Shown in pieces: positions 45,060 through 57,400 of a stretch of DNA of 64,000 bases. Where the stretch lies: contig NC_086178.1 of NCBI RefSeq assembly GCF_023053635.1, positions 40,532,726 to 40,596,725 of the forward strand, written 5' to 3'. Numbering within the stretch: position 1 is the stretch's first letter; every line of letters begins with the position of its first letter. The stretch is from Elgaria multicarinata webbii. Its lineage: Eukaryota > Chordata > Lepidosauria > Squamata > Anguidae. Below the pieces are notes generated by a model. That model was not told the DNA's origin. It saw only the letters and a program-made list of their open reading frames with translations, and did not search any database. The translations under genes and the position numbers were made by a program.

Positions 45060-45470
45060 CAGATGCACAACTACAGGATGAGCGATACCCAGCTTGACGG
45101 CAGCAGATGTGAAATGGATTTTAGTCAGAAAAGGGAGAAGCAGGGATGTTTGGTTTTCCAAAATTCTCTGAACTTCACTTCAAAGCTCTGTTTAGCTCAC
45201 CTCCCATTTTTGTCTGTGACATGTTTTTCAGTTTGTTTGAACAGGAAAAGTGCATTTCTATGCCCATTTTTCATGAATGTGCATTTCCCCCATTGACTAA
45301 AATGCATTTCAAAATGCATATTTTTCAAACTATACATTTTTAATGTGTTCACAAATTTGGAAATGTGTGAATATTTTTCAGAAAATTCACCCTTGTTCGC
45401 ATCCAGGGTTGCAAACAGCACAAGTTCAAATGATTTGCAAACGAAGTTCTCGTACAACTTTAGTTTCTGG
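45060..45470. repeat. AT-rich repeat with TGCATTT / AAATGCA blocks
   Basis: GTGCATTTCTATGCCC, GTGCATTTCCCCC, AATGCATTTCAAAATGCATA and similar units recur. It looks like a degraded dispersed repeat of unknown class. Confidence 0.45.
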
Positions 45471-46499
45471 TCTACTAAAACTAAAGTCAGCAGTCTGATG
45501 AGCTGACTAAAAGGCTCATGCAGTTCTAGTCTGAATGAGCAAACTGGATCATGAGAAGTAACGGTACCACTGCATTCTGCTTTGGTTAGACCTCCCCAGA
45601 AAACCTACTGTGCCAGTTTACTCTATTAGTGTTGTACTAGGGGTTGCTTGGGCAATTGCACAAGCACAGTTACCCAACTGGATACTACCAAATGTATTTT
45701 GTTGACAGTGTCACAGCAGTGCAAAGTATCTACTCATTATTGGGTGCAAATAAAAATTCCAGTTTTTGTTGATATGGCCAACAATCATGCTCTTTTAATA
45801 AATGTTGAAGGAACTTATTCTAGGACAACAATACAAATGCAGTACTTTAAGCCCAATGGCACACTACAGTCTTGCCCATTGAACACTGCAGTAAGCATTT
45901 ATTTTATTTTGAGATTTCGATAGTATGGGAACTTTTATCTACTCAACTCTGGATATATCAGTTAAATAATCTTCAGGCCATGATGAAACTAATGTTGGAT
46001 ATTGGCTTGCTGTTCAGAACTAGACATAAAGGTAACCTATGGTGTGCGTCGTTTAACTGGCTTGTTTGAATGCCTGAACTAGACTAACTAGGATTTGTTT
46101 GGAGCCAGGAAAAAAAATCTGAAACCACGGTTTGTAGTTGATTTGTATATATTTCACTTCATTCTAACTAAGGTTTGTCAGTAGGCCCAAACACAGTATC
46201 TTGAGTTTAATTTTAGTTCGCTGGGTCATCCGCTGGCTACAGTAACTTAAGGGAAGAGCGGTTCGTAAATCAAACTGCTCACATGGCTAAAAGATTACTG
46301 CAGACACTTTTTACAGATTCTCGCAGGTACTTCCTCATTCTGCCTGGCAACAGACTCCTTTGCCCACCTTGATGAACTCTCACTTCCCAGATACAGCTGC
46401 CTAGCTCCACAGCAGCCCTGTCAGAAAAAGTTTTGAAGGGACCACAGGTGCTTAAGGATGGATATATGTTAAAAGCACGGTCTTGCTCTTAACAACTGA
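45471..46499. other. Spacer, nothing recognised
   Basis: A weak AACTAAGGTTTG-type foldback trace near 46,080-46,260; otherwise nothing. Confidence 0.4.
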
Positions 46500-46626
46500 T
46501 ACCAACAGTTCAACAAACACATGTGTACAGCAGGTGTCATTTGTATGCATGTAGCAGCTGGTGAAATTCCCTCTTCATCACAACAGTTAAAGCTGCAGCA
46601 GCCCTGCCCTCTTTTGTATGCAGTCA
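46500..46626. mobile_element. hAT-type MITE, monomer fragment of the TAGGGTGACC family
   Basis: CAGCAGGTGTCATTTGTATG, then GGTGAAATTCCCTCTTCATC, CAACAGTTAAAGCTGCAG and CCCTGCCCTCTTTTGTATG. This is the single-length form whose inverted dimers lie at 20173 and 42892. Confidence 0.75.
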
Positions 46627-46654
46627 GCAATAAAAGAGATGAAGCAATCAAATG

Positions 46655-47000
46655 CAAAACTAAAATGTTGTTCCCCGCCTCGATCCAGACGGAGAGGCGG
46701 GTAAGAAATAAATATATTAATTATTAATATTAAAAAGTTAAAACTATAGCAAAGGAAACAGGAATCTGTAAAAACAGCACGTAAAATTAAACTAAAACAG
46801 TGCAACTTGATTCCTAAAAAGCATGGGTGAATAAAACACTATTCACACAGCACCTAAAATATCAAAGAATAGGTATCAGATGAATACTCATGGAAAGTTG
46901 GAGTGCTACTATCAAGAACACCTGCTCTCTAGTTGCCACCTGTGTAACATCCTACAGCTTGGGGCATTTGGGGATGGTGAGGGCGGTGGTGACAGGGTCC
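46655..47000. mobile_element. LINE 3' tip and an adjacent minus-strand LINE fragment
   Basis: 46670-46712 has the CCCGCCTCGATCCAGACGGA-type hairpin, then AGGCGGGTAAGAAATAAAT (plus strand). 46730-47000 resembles an antisense L2-like interior (AAGCATGGGTGAATAAAACA). Second part less sure. Confidence 0.5.
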
Positions 47001-47849
47001 TGGTGATCATCTCATGCATATGGGATCAAGTATTTTTTTTCCCAGTGAATAATAAAATACACATATCCACTCATTTCCATTGAAAACATTCCTATTTCAC
47101 TTCTTAATAATGTTGAAGTTGTTTCCATAATACCTAAAATAAAAAGAATCCTCCATCTTGGGGCCATATAAAATCTACAGGGCTGCTATTGTAGGATGCC
47201 CCACTACAGATGCATTTCTTTTTCACATACTGAATTGGTGGGTCCACTTGTTAAATATTCAAGGGACACTTAAGCTAATTTTATTCTGGTTAATTTATCA
47301 CCAGTGCACTTTGAATGAAGCGTGAAGGCTCCAGATAATGTGCTACTAGGACGAAAGCACTCCTAAAAATGACTTAAGGGCTGCTTTACAGGCATTTTAA
47401 TACAGAGTCATGAAAATGTTCTCAAAACCTGGGAGAAAGGTGGTTCTTGCTGTAATGGCGTTTTCATCTTGGGAGTTTTTATGTATTCTTAACTTTGTTA
47501 AAGCTAAAACTTTAGTTGCTTACATCTTCTTAACTTCTGTCAGATTCCCCTACTGTAAACGAAGGAAAGCATTATCGGGCTTACTTCTAAATAGATATGT
47601 AGAGGATCGCGCTGTTAGTCATTTACTGAGGGCCGCTTTCAAGTTTGCCAGAAATGTCGGCATTTTCTGACGTTCTTGCTAAAATCTGAAAAATGGCCAG
47701 TAAATGTCAGCATTCCTGGAGTTTCATATACTAACCATCATGTTTAGTATGTGCCTTATATTAAACATGGTGAATGTATTGCATGAGATGCTGAGATAGG
47801 ATATAATATATACGGTATTCACTACATTTAATATAAGATAAACACTAAG
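47001..47849. other. Upstream flank of WDFY1, nothing recognised
   Basis: No gene on either strand and no named repeat. Confidence 0.45.
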
Positions 47850-48430
47850 CATGCTAAAACTCGCGAGCAGCGCCTGCCCCCCACATCCGGACGATGAAGC
47901 GATCCACGCGCTTCTGAGTCAGAAAAAGCCTTAGGGAGGCTCCCATACTCTGCACTTTACGGGAGTTTCCAACCTCACAGCTTTTGCGTGCGACTCCTGC
48001 CGCCATTACGGCGGTGCCCTCGGCGAGCCACCCTGCCACTTCCGGGGGGCGGTGCTACTCAGGACAGTACGGAAGATGGCCGGGTGCTGATTCCTTCCGG
48101 AGGCGCCGCTATACCCGCTATTACGGGCCGCTCTCCTCCGGCGGGGTTGGGCCGCCTGTCTGCTTGCGAGATGGCGGCCGAGATTCACTCGCGGCCTCAG
48201 AGCAGCCGCCCGGTCCTGCTGAGCAAGATCGAGGGGCACCAGGACGCCGTCACCGCCGCCCTCATCATCCCCAAGGAGGACGGCATCATCACCGCCAGCG
48301 AGGACAGGTGGGAGGACCGGGCGGAGGGCGTGGGGGAGACCCAGCGGGGCTGCCGGCGGTCGGACCCCCGACCCCTTTCCCTGCAGGGGAGAGGAAGAGG
48401 CGAAGGCGGGAGCAACCTGAGGGTGCAAGA
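47850..48430 (+). promoter_or_regulatory. WDFY1: WDFY1 CpG-island promoter with ETS and YY1 motifs
   Basis: This is a CpG-rich block with no TATA box. ACTTCCGG (ETS/GABP type) is at 48038-48045 and another CTTCCGG is near 48092. YY1-type sites are GCCGCCATT at 47999-48007 and AGATGGCGGC across the start codon, with a weaker AGATGGCC at 48074-48081. This is the usual architecture of a broadly expressed gene. The island extends about 300 bases upstream of the ATG, so divergent transcription is possible but not shown. Confidence 0.75.
48171..48307 (+). CDS. WDFY1: WDFY1 coding exon 1
   Basis: It runs from the ATG (within CGAGATGGCGGCC) to the second base of the Arg codon in ASEDR. The donor GTGGGAGG is weak by consensus, but the frame and the exon 2 sequence leave no better choice. 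The lysine- and acid-rich blade IEGHQDAV...ASED is the first WD repeat. Confidence 0.93.
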
Positions 48431-51400
48431 GAAGCTCCCCCCCCCCCACGCCTCGCTTCTTTCCCTAAAATTCTCAGGCACCCACGACGCAGCTCTGACC
48501 GTAAATACGAATAACTCTGCAAGCTTCTAAGGTCCCACAAGTCTCTGGGTTGGGGTTTCATTTCGGGGAGGGGGCTTGCTCTGCAACACTCTCTCTCTCT
48601 CTGCAGAGGGGATAAAGCAGGAAGCGTGTGGCCCTCCAGGCGTGGTTGGACTGCAACTCCCATCATCCCTCGCCGTGGGCAATGCTGGCTGGGGCTGATG
48701 GGAGTTGCAGTCGAAGCACATCTGGAGGGCCTCACGTCCTCTACCCCTGGGATAAAGAGAAAACTGAGAATGGCGGGGGGGGGGGAGGAAGATAGCGAGC
48801 GACACACCCCCTTCTTGTTTATCTTCGACAGACTGTATCATAACACTGTGAAGGAGGGAGGCCGGCGGTGATTGCTTTTTTCCTAAGCAGCATAAATGCA
48901 CGAAGAGCCACAAAACGACACCCCGTTTCCCTGCCCCTCTACCGCCCCCCCCCCCGAAGGGTAGCCATGTTAGGCTATTACAGCAAGCACTAAAATTAAG
49001 AGGGGCATGTCTTGTGATTCCTTAAAATCGGGCAGATTTATTTGGGCATAAGCTTTGGTAGCTTACAACGCTTGCACACAACGCTTGCTCTGTCAGATGT
49101 ATGTTGTGTTATTCTTAGCCAGGGGATGCATGTAGGGATTCTCACATGGGTGTTGGGGAAGTTGTAAACATGGGGCCCCAGTAGCCATGAAATGCAAGGA
49201 GGGGCACAGTTTGGGATGTTTTGAGGCCTGCCTATGCTACAGAGGGGGCCCTTTCCCCAAGACATGCACACACCTGCTACAAGAGAAGATTTTCCTTTTG
49301 TTCCCTACTTTCACTGACCATGGGGAGGGAGAGTCTCAGACCTCTTCCCTTTTTCTGCCTTATTGAATCCTGAGCAGAAATGAGTGAGGAGATGTTGCCT
49401 GTCTTTGTCGGGCACTGACAGGTTTTCATCACCACCATCTCCAGCCCTGTTCAGACGAGGGGGTGCTGAAGGATATCACTGTTCAGTGAGGAGAAAGAAC
49501 TCTGCATGTGCATAAAGGTGTTACTTTCTCTGTTGCTGCATTACACCTTCCAGAGGTGAGGTATCCTCTTGAAAACAGGCTTTGTGATGAAGCCCTGCTG
49601 AGCCCAGGCTCAAGTTACGCCCAAAGAAAGCTACTTTTTCACATTCTTGCCCACCGAAAATCATACTAGCCATAGGTAGGTACAGTAAAAGAAGCACGTT
49701 CTCACCACCACCACCCTCACCGCAGGATTGTCTGATGAGAAGGAAATGAAAATTCAGTGGACACTAGTTAGGATAGATTGGTAGTCCCATATGGGGATAG
49801 GGAAAGAAAGCAAATCAGTTTGCTTATTCTATTTGTGGACCTTCAGTGTAAGAAGGACATTTCCTCTTCTCCCCACCAGACAAAGCTGAGTTCTGTGTAG
49901 TTTGAATGCTTGCATGATCTTATCTGATGATATATGCTGCTTTACCAAGTCTATATTTCTGGGTTATCCAGGGGCAAGCTGTATAGGCTCCTCTTTCTCT
50001 CCATCCCCTCCCCATGGTGTAGTGATTAGAGTGTGGGCTCACTCAGTTCCCACTCAGCCATGAAGCTCACAGGTTGACTTTGGGGCAGTCATGGACTCTC
50101 AGCCTAACCTACCTCACAGGGTTGTTGTGAGAATAAAATAGAGAGGAGGGGGGCTATGTATGAATGTATTTATTTAAAACATTTGTATCCCGCCTTATAT
50201 CATTAAGATCGCAGGGTGGCGTACAGATAAACATGTACAATATAAAACAATAAATATGCACAGCTAAAAACAAATTAAACCATGTAAGCTGTCTTGGGTT
50301 CCTTGCCAGAGGAAAAAAGGTGGGATATAAATGCAACAATAAATGAACATTTCATATCATCTGTGTGGAAGCACCTCTTGTCCTTTGTGTGTATAGGAAA
50401 GAGAGATGTGCCTAATGCAGGTAGGGATACCAGTTACAGGCTATCTTATCCATTCAGCCTTGGATGCAGATGTAATAGTCTAATGTCCAGACTCTCTTTC
50501 TGTGGCTCTGGATAGATGCTTTTATACTAAATGGATGGCATATACCCTTTTCATGGGGTGAACACGCTTTACTTTGGAGCTTATTCCTTCTTCTGGAGAG
50601 TATTGATGAGGTTTCTTGGACACCAGTCACCTTGGTCGTCCTTTTTTATCTTGGGATGTTGGTGGCTGGAGCTAGAGAAGTGATTGGGGAAGCCACAGAA
50701 TCTCCTGTTTGTATGGGAGTACCTTTTTCCTGCTGCTCATCCCTCTCAAAGTTTAGAGGCAAACTACACATTTCTTTCTTTCCTCTTTAATAATTGGAGG
50801 AGGTCTGGTTTTTATTGGGAGCCCTCTGTAGGAAGTGGAGGCTGTGATTTTACTATCCTCTCCGCCCTGGCCATCTGTGGCTACAGGGCATGAGAAAAAG
50901 CCTCTCATGGCACCAGTGGGACTTCCCCCCACCCCAGCCCCATAGCCCTGCAGGGAGTAGGTTTTATGTAAAATAAGCTAGCAGCTATGTCTTCTAGCAT
51001 GTAGTTTGACCCTTACAAGTTTTTAGTATCCAGCAAAAATGCCCTTTGACACTGGTTTAGGATGGACACAATTGGCCATTTTAAAAAAAACTTTTTGTGG
51101 CCCATTACTCCCCGTGCAGAGTGCTTTGACCTGGCATAGCCTATGAATTTGGCCCATCCATGCTTGTTTGACTACTACTTATATAGTATCAAGTGATATG
51201 CATGGCCAAGTTCCAGCTGCAAAGTGCTTACTATCTTTTGCATTATCAGCTTTGCTTTTGAATACTAAATTACTCTAATGATGTACTTTGAACACAACCT
51301 TCTTCTTAGGTTCAATATCGTCAACTACTAAGGAGCTCATAGTATTGCTCTGCAGATTGCCTTTGTCTTTATTATGGTGGACTAGAATATGCATTTTTTT

Positions 51401-54400
51401 AAGCAGATGGCATACAAAAGAGTGTAGAAAATCTGCCTCTCGAAGCTGTGCTTAAATAATTGGATAATCATCCATTTCATCATACCAAAGGGTTAATAGT
51501 CATTAGTTCTCAAGAGCCTTCAGGGATTACAGCATCTGTTGCACTGGATTATGTTTAAGCCAAAAAAAGAATGCGTGTTTCCTCAAAGTGGATGAGCTAT
51601 TGTCTTAAATTTTGGCTCAGGGATTGGAGAGCAGACGTCTTTGATTCCTGGTTTTTATTCCAAGCAGTGCTTGAATTGCAGGGAAGGGAAACTGCTCTTG
51701 CAACTCACATGGGTGGTTGTGTGCAGTAGCCTGCTGCCTAACGTCAAGCAGTGTAATATTTCTTAAGTGCCTTTGCCAAACATGCCACCTTCTGTGTCTA
51801 CTGAGAAATAAGGCAGTGGCTAAATGTGAGCAATCAGCTGGCAAATCCTCAATTCAAATCTCATCTCAACTTACCTTATGTGTCTATTCACTGTGGAGCT
51901 GTTCGCATGACACCATAGCCCACTGTGGGTTACTTAACCCATGTTGAGGCTGCAGGGTGCTTATGGCTGCTACTTTGAATATTCAACCCCCAGTCAGAGA
52001 TTGGTGTGTCATGCAAACCCGAAAAGTGTGGGTTATGGCATAACCCATAATCTGTTATATGAGGATTGTTTAACCCACGCTCACTGGGTTTGCACAGAAA
52101 CTCTGGAGCAGGGGATTGGATATGTATCCAGGCGCCTGCAGGCACCACTGCTTTTCAAAAGATAAATAATGCATGTTGAAGCATGGTATGTTGTCTGATA
52201 CCAGTCTATGTGTATCTGTTTGCAACATAGAGATTATTATAGTGCAGTTTTTGCTGTCAGATGCTTGAAACTTTTTTTTAGAGCTGCTCTAGCTCATTGT
52301 GAACTTGTGCTCATTGAACAACAATGCATAAAGTACCATGCACCAGATGATCTTGATTTCTCTTTAAAAGGTGTGATGAAGCAAGGTGGGGGTGGATGAG
52401 TTGTTTTCTCCCTTTCCACCAGAACTATAAAAATACAATGTGTGCTATCCAAGCATGGAGAATTACTTGTCAAAATATTTTGCTGCTAGAACTGTTCATC
52501 TCTATTTGCTTCGCCTTTTCCTACCTAAAAATCTCTCAGTGTGCCTCTTCCTGCTGAACGTTCCTCTGTCTTTCTGCATTCATCCTTGCTGGTCATGAGA
52601 ATGGAAAGTTAAAAGTTTTGCAACTTAAAATAATTATTCAAAATCAAATACTTAGGCTTATTTACCAGCCCTGTGAACTTCATAACGGAGTGGTGATTTG
52701 AACATATTTCAAATCACTATAGTTGCTGAACCGTGATCGATCTCTGGATTTAACTTTTGGTTGCAGTGTATGATAATACTGCACTGACAGCAGTTCCTGG
52801 TTTCTGGTTCAGCTTTTGAGTGAAGATCTCAAGGGGGGTGTATTTGAGACCAGAAGTCAATCTTTAAATCTCTGGCTACTGGGGAGAGTTTTGCTGAATT
52901 AGGCCTATCTAGAAAGATCCACCTGATCAATCTGTTGAAAAGCTAGTTGTTTGGCCGAGCCCATTAACAGAATGCTGGATACTCATTGGTTCAGTTCAGA
53001 CAACAAGTTATTCAATGCAGTGTGAAAACTCCACTCAGCGGTTGAGTTTTTAAGGGGTACTCCCCACACAACATGTTCTAACTCCACCATTGTGTGACTG
53101 TGGGCTACTGTGGAGTTGAATAAAATCCACTGAGATCTTTGATTGACAGTTCCTCCACCTGCTCTCCTCCCCTGGTCCTCCTGATGGTATCCCATCAGCT
53201 ATTGCTGCAAAAAAAAAAAAAAAAAAAAAACAATCCCGGCAGCTCTCCTAGAGCGGCACTCGCTCCTTTCACCACCGTTGCCAGGGAACTCTATAGCCAG
53301 TGGTAAAAGTTAACTCAATGCAATAGAAAACTCCACGGAGCTCTCCACACAACACACAACACAACGGTTGTGCAGGGACTCTCCTCTGCACAGTGTGGAT
53401 ATTCTGCATGGAGTGTTTTCCAAAAAAATCTCCATTGTGGGCTGGAGTTTTCCCTCCAGACAACACGTTTCTTAATGGTGGTGTAAAAACTCCACCATGG
53501 AATTCTAAAACTACCGATGAGAAATGAGCAATTTACTGTTTAGATCAGCCTTCCCCAGCCTGGTGCCCTTCAGATGTGTTGGACTACAACCCCTAGCAGC
53601 ATTGCTCAGCACCAGTTTGGGGAAGGCAGATTTAGATCATGCCAGAAATAGATAGCTGTGATCCTGTTGTTCATTAAAAGTCAGTTGAATGTCATAGGAA
53701 CAGTTTTCTAAGTTTCATGATAGTATGGAATTTCTCCTAAGCATTACTTGAGCGCTTTTCTTTTCCTAATATTCACAGGACAATTCGAGTATGGCTGAAG
53801 AGAGACAGTGGCCAGTACTGGCCCAGCATTTACCACACCATGTCATGTAAGTAAGCACAAGTGCTGCTTTGCTGATGTCATCTGTTGAGTGTGAGTCTTA
53901 TATGAATCTAGACAGTGATTTTCTTCCCAGCAGCAACAGATTCCCAATATATGTATATCTAGAAAAGACATTTGTACAGTCTGAATGCCTTTTCTAAATC
54001 CTTGTACAGAAATTATGAGTGGATTAGATCTCTCTCATGTACCCAGTAAGACTATATATACATTGGGCATGGGTAATGAGCGGCCTTCCATTAGTTTTGG
54101 TCTACAACTCCCATAATCCCTCACCCTGGCTAGGGGGCTGATAGGAGTTGTAAGCCAAAACATCAGGAGGGCCACCCGTTGCCCATGAAGCCTCTTTTGC
54201 CTGTACTTAACTTGAGTATGCATCAGTTCACTGCTGTGTTACCTAATGCAGAAAACAGGATATGGGATGTTATGCAGGCTGCACCAGCTTCTTGTGCCGT
54301 CAGTGATTAGACAGATCCAAGTTAATCAAAGAAAGGGCAGTACAAGTGTCTCTTATCGTGCCTACGCTACATGTTGATGCACAAACATACTAATTTGGTA

Positions 54401-57400
54401 TAAACATTTCTCTTATTTCTTTTCCTTGAGGACAGAGTTGATGGGGCTTTGAAGATGTATGTGGATTTGGTGCATACCTTCAAAGCATGAGCTTCATATG
54501 TACCATTGACGTTACACATCTGTGAAAATGCTGACCTTGGACAAACCCAGCTGTTAACGCAATCCTCTGCCTCCTTTTTTTATCTGTTATATATGAAAGG
54601 TACACACACACACACACACAAACACTGACATCCCGCTTTTCAAAGTACAGGGTTCTAATCATTTCCTGGTTGTTGTGGCTATAAAAAACAGCATTGTAAA
54701 AATAATGCACTGCTGCAATTGATGTCAGGCAGGAATATTTAGTAGTTGAGAATCTGTACCTGAATACCAAACGTATGGAAGAAGCAGGCCGTACATTACC
54801 AGTAAGCTGCTATAAGTAATTTGTGAGACTGCAAAGTTGTAGTGAAGAAGTTAGTAGGAAAGCTCCTGAACACCTGCTTGCTGTCCCACTTCATATGCAC
54901 ATACCTGCTACATTGGATCCCATCACTATCTGTCAATTAGAATAACAGCTTTTATTTTATTTCCCTTTATTTCCTTGATGCTTTTGTGGCACTTGTCAGC
55001 GAGTCCTCTTTATGACCTTCGTAAAGATCTTCCAGTTATGAGATATCTAGTGGTTCTTCTTGTTTTAGCAGTCTGCATATAATCCATGAGACTGCCTTGT
55101 GACAATGCTGCATCTTCTGGGTTGTTCAGGGCAGGCCATGAGATGGCAAAATGACCCTGACCTTCTAAGTCAGAAATATAATGTTGACACCCTAATGGAA
55201 ACTTTACAACCAGAGGACCTTGAAAAATACAAGAATGTCATTCATGCTTTGTGAAGATGAAAAATTCAATTTCTGAAGGGTTTGGTTACTTAATTGAATT
55301 GTTTTCTTGTATAGTATGTCTTTCAAGTTAGTATCTAACTGAGCTAATACAATGACTTCTTTTGTTTTAGCCTTTCTTATTTTTTTGTCTTCAGAAAAAT
55401 CCTGCTCATGTCCTCCCACAAAAAAGAGAGAGTGCTTACTAACTGTTGCATTTTCCTCTCCCAAGCTAGTCCCAAGATAATTGAAACCGGAGTCATCATT
55501 TAGCTAGGTTAGTTTAAATAAGTCAAAGCCAACAAAAGTTTTTGCTCTTAAATAGGGTTGTCAACTAATGAGGAAGAAAGCCTGGCCTGCTCCTGTGCAG
55601 TAGCCTCATCTGCAGAAAATCAGCACTGCTGTTAAAGGCACAGTGGCAGTGTTTACTAAAAAAGAAAAGTAAAAATAAAAAAAGTCGACAACCTAAAGAG
55701 CCCAATGGCAATACACTGGGCCAGTTTGCATGATCACTGCAGGCCACTGCGGCTTATTTAAGCCATGGTGGGCTGTGGCACGTGCAGGGGGTCATTTTAA
55801 AGATTCAACCCCTGGTGGGGAGTTGCCATGGTTTGTTGTTTTGTCTGAACCCAGGCTGTAGGGGTTGTTAGAATTAAACAACGCTCAAATAACTGTACAA
55901 CAGACCATAGGTTATTTGAGGGTTGTTTAACCCTCAAACAACCTCTGCTGCCCAGGTTTGGATGACACAGCAAACTGGGGCTTGAATAGGCAACCTGGTG
56001 TCTGTAGGCGCCACAGCTCATTGTGACTTAAATAAGCAACTGTGGCTGCAGTGATTGTGTGAACCAGGTCACTGACTGCTTAGCACAATTACTACCGTCC
56101 ACCATGACTTACTTAAGCCACGGTGCACTGTGGCATCTGCTGGTGGCCATTTTGAATATTCCAGCCGTGGTAGGCAGATGCTGTAACTTACCATATTGTG
56201 CGAACCCGGGAAGAGTTGATTAATTGAGGGTTAAACAACCCTTGAATAAGCCACTATCACCAGGTTTGCATAAAATGATAATCCATGGTGACAACTCACC
56301 GTGGCTTGAATATTCAAAATATTCAAAACCAGCACATGCCACAACCCACTGTGGCTTAAATAAGCCACGACGGGCTGCGGCGATTATTCAAATTGGTATG
56401 TTCTTCAGGGTTGATTCTGGTTTTGCTTGGAAGGTGCATGGCTAAATAAAAACCTTGCTGCCAAACACTGGCTTTTCTTCTTATTGCTTTGTTATTTTAA
56501 AATGTGAAATTTAGAATAATCCTATGGAATGCTTACTTTGAAAAATGGTATTTCTTTGGGCAGCTCCTTGTTCAACTATGGCTTATCATCACGACAGCAG
56601 ACGAATATTTGTAGGCCAAGATAATGGAGCCATTATGGTGAGTATCTCATTTCTATTGAATATCTTTCTTAACTGTGAAAAATTACCTGTGCAAGTCTTG
56701 CATGCATGTATCTAATTTCCATTATTCCTAAGCTTTCCTTTCAAATTTGTATAAAACAACAACGTTGGGTATATAAATGTTTTAAATAAATTAATGAAAT
56801 AATAATTAAAAAAAAAACAGTTGCTCATGAGGCTATGGTTTTTGGGACTCCTGCAGTGCCAGATTATCAAGCATCCTATTTCACAGTGATAGCTCCTGAA
56901 ATAAATTAATTCTTCGGCATAAGAGTAATTGGCATTATCAATAAGTTTAGGTCTGATTTACTTGGCCTCCAATTGGGGTTGTTATCGATCAGCCTAATCT
57001 GTGAAGTGAACCAGTAGTGTCAAGCAAAGAGCAGTGTGATTTAGCATGCACTGCTTATTACCACATACTGGGAGAAAATCAGGAAGGAGGCTAGGTTGAG
57101 AATCCTACTGTCTGATATCTAATTCTGTATGTAATGGGAACTTCTTTGGGGGTATGGTAGATCATTCAGACAGGTAAGTCCCCACCTGTAGTTTAAGATT
57201 GTGCAGCTGGGCACAGGTTTACCACCACTGTATCTGGTTTTGAGAATTTGAGGTATATCTGAAATGGGAGGAGGGACAATTGGCTTTTAGGTGGCAAATT
57301 GGCTCTGGTGGATCCACTGGGACAACTGTGCACGTTCAGTCCAGGCTAATGGAAAACATTGGCTTCAACCAACTTTTGAGATATATAAAATTGGCCATTA

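Noticed and set aside
45648-45923. 91-codon open frame in the spacer
   Set aside because: No family resemblance, no splice context, and AT-rich chance frames of this size are common here.
47854-48039. Minus-strand frame as a divergent MRPL44 first exon
   Set aside because: The translated sequence has none of the remembered MRPL44 motifs, and no downstream exons were found.
47984-48530. Long overlapping frames (176 and 180 codons plus, 147 and 172 minus) at the WDFY1 CpG island
   Set aside because: Only the part from 48171 to 48307 in one frame matches WDFY1; the rest is GC-rich read-through into the intron and 5' flank.
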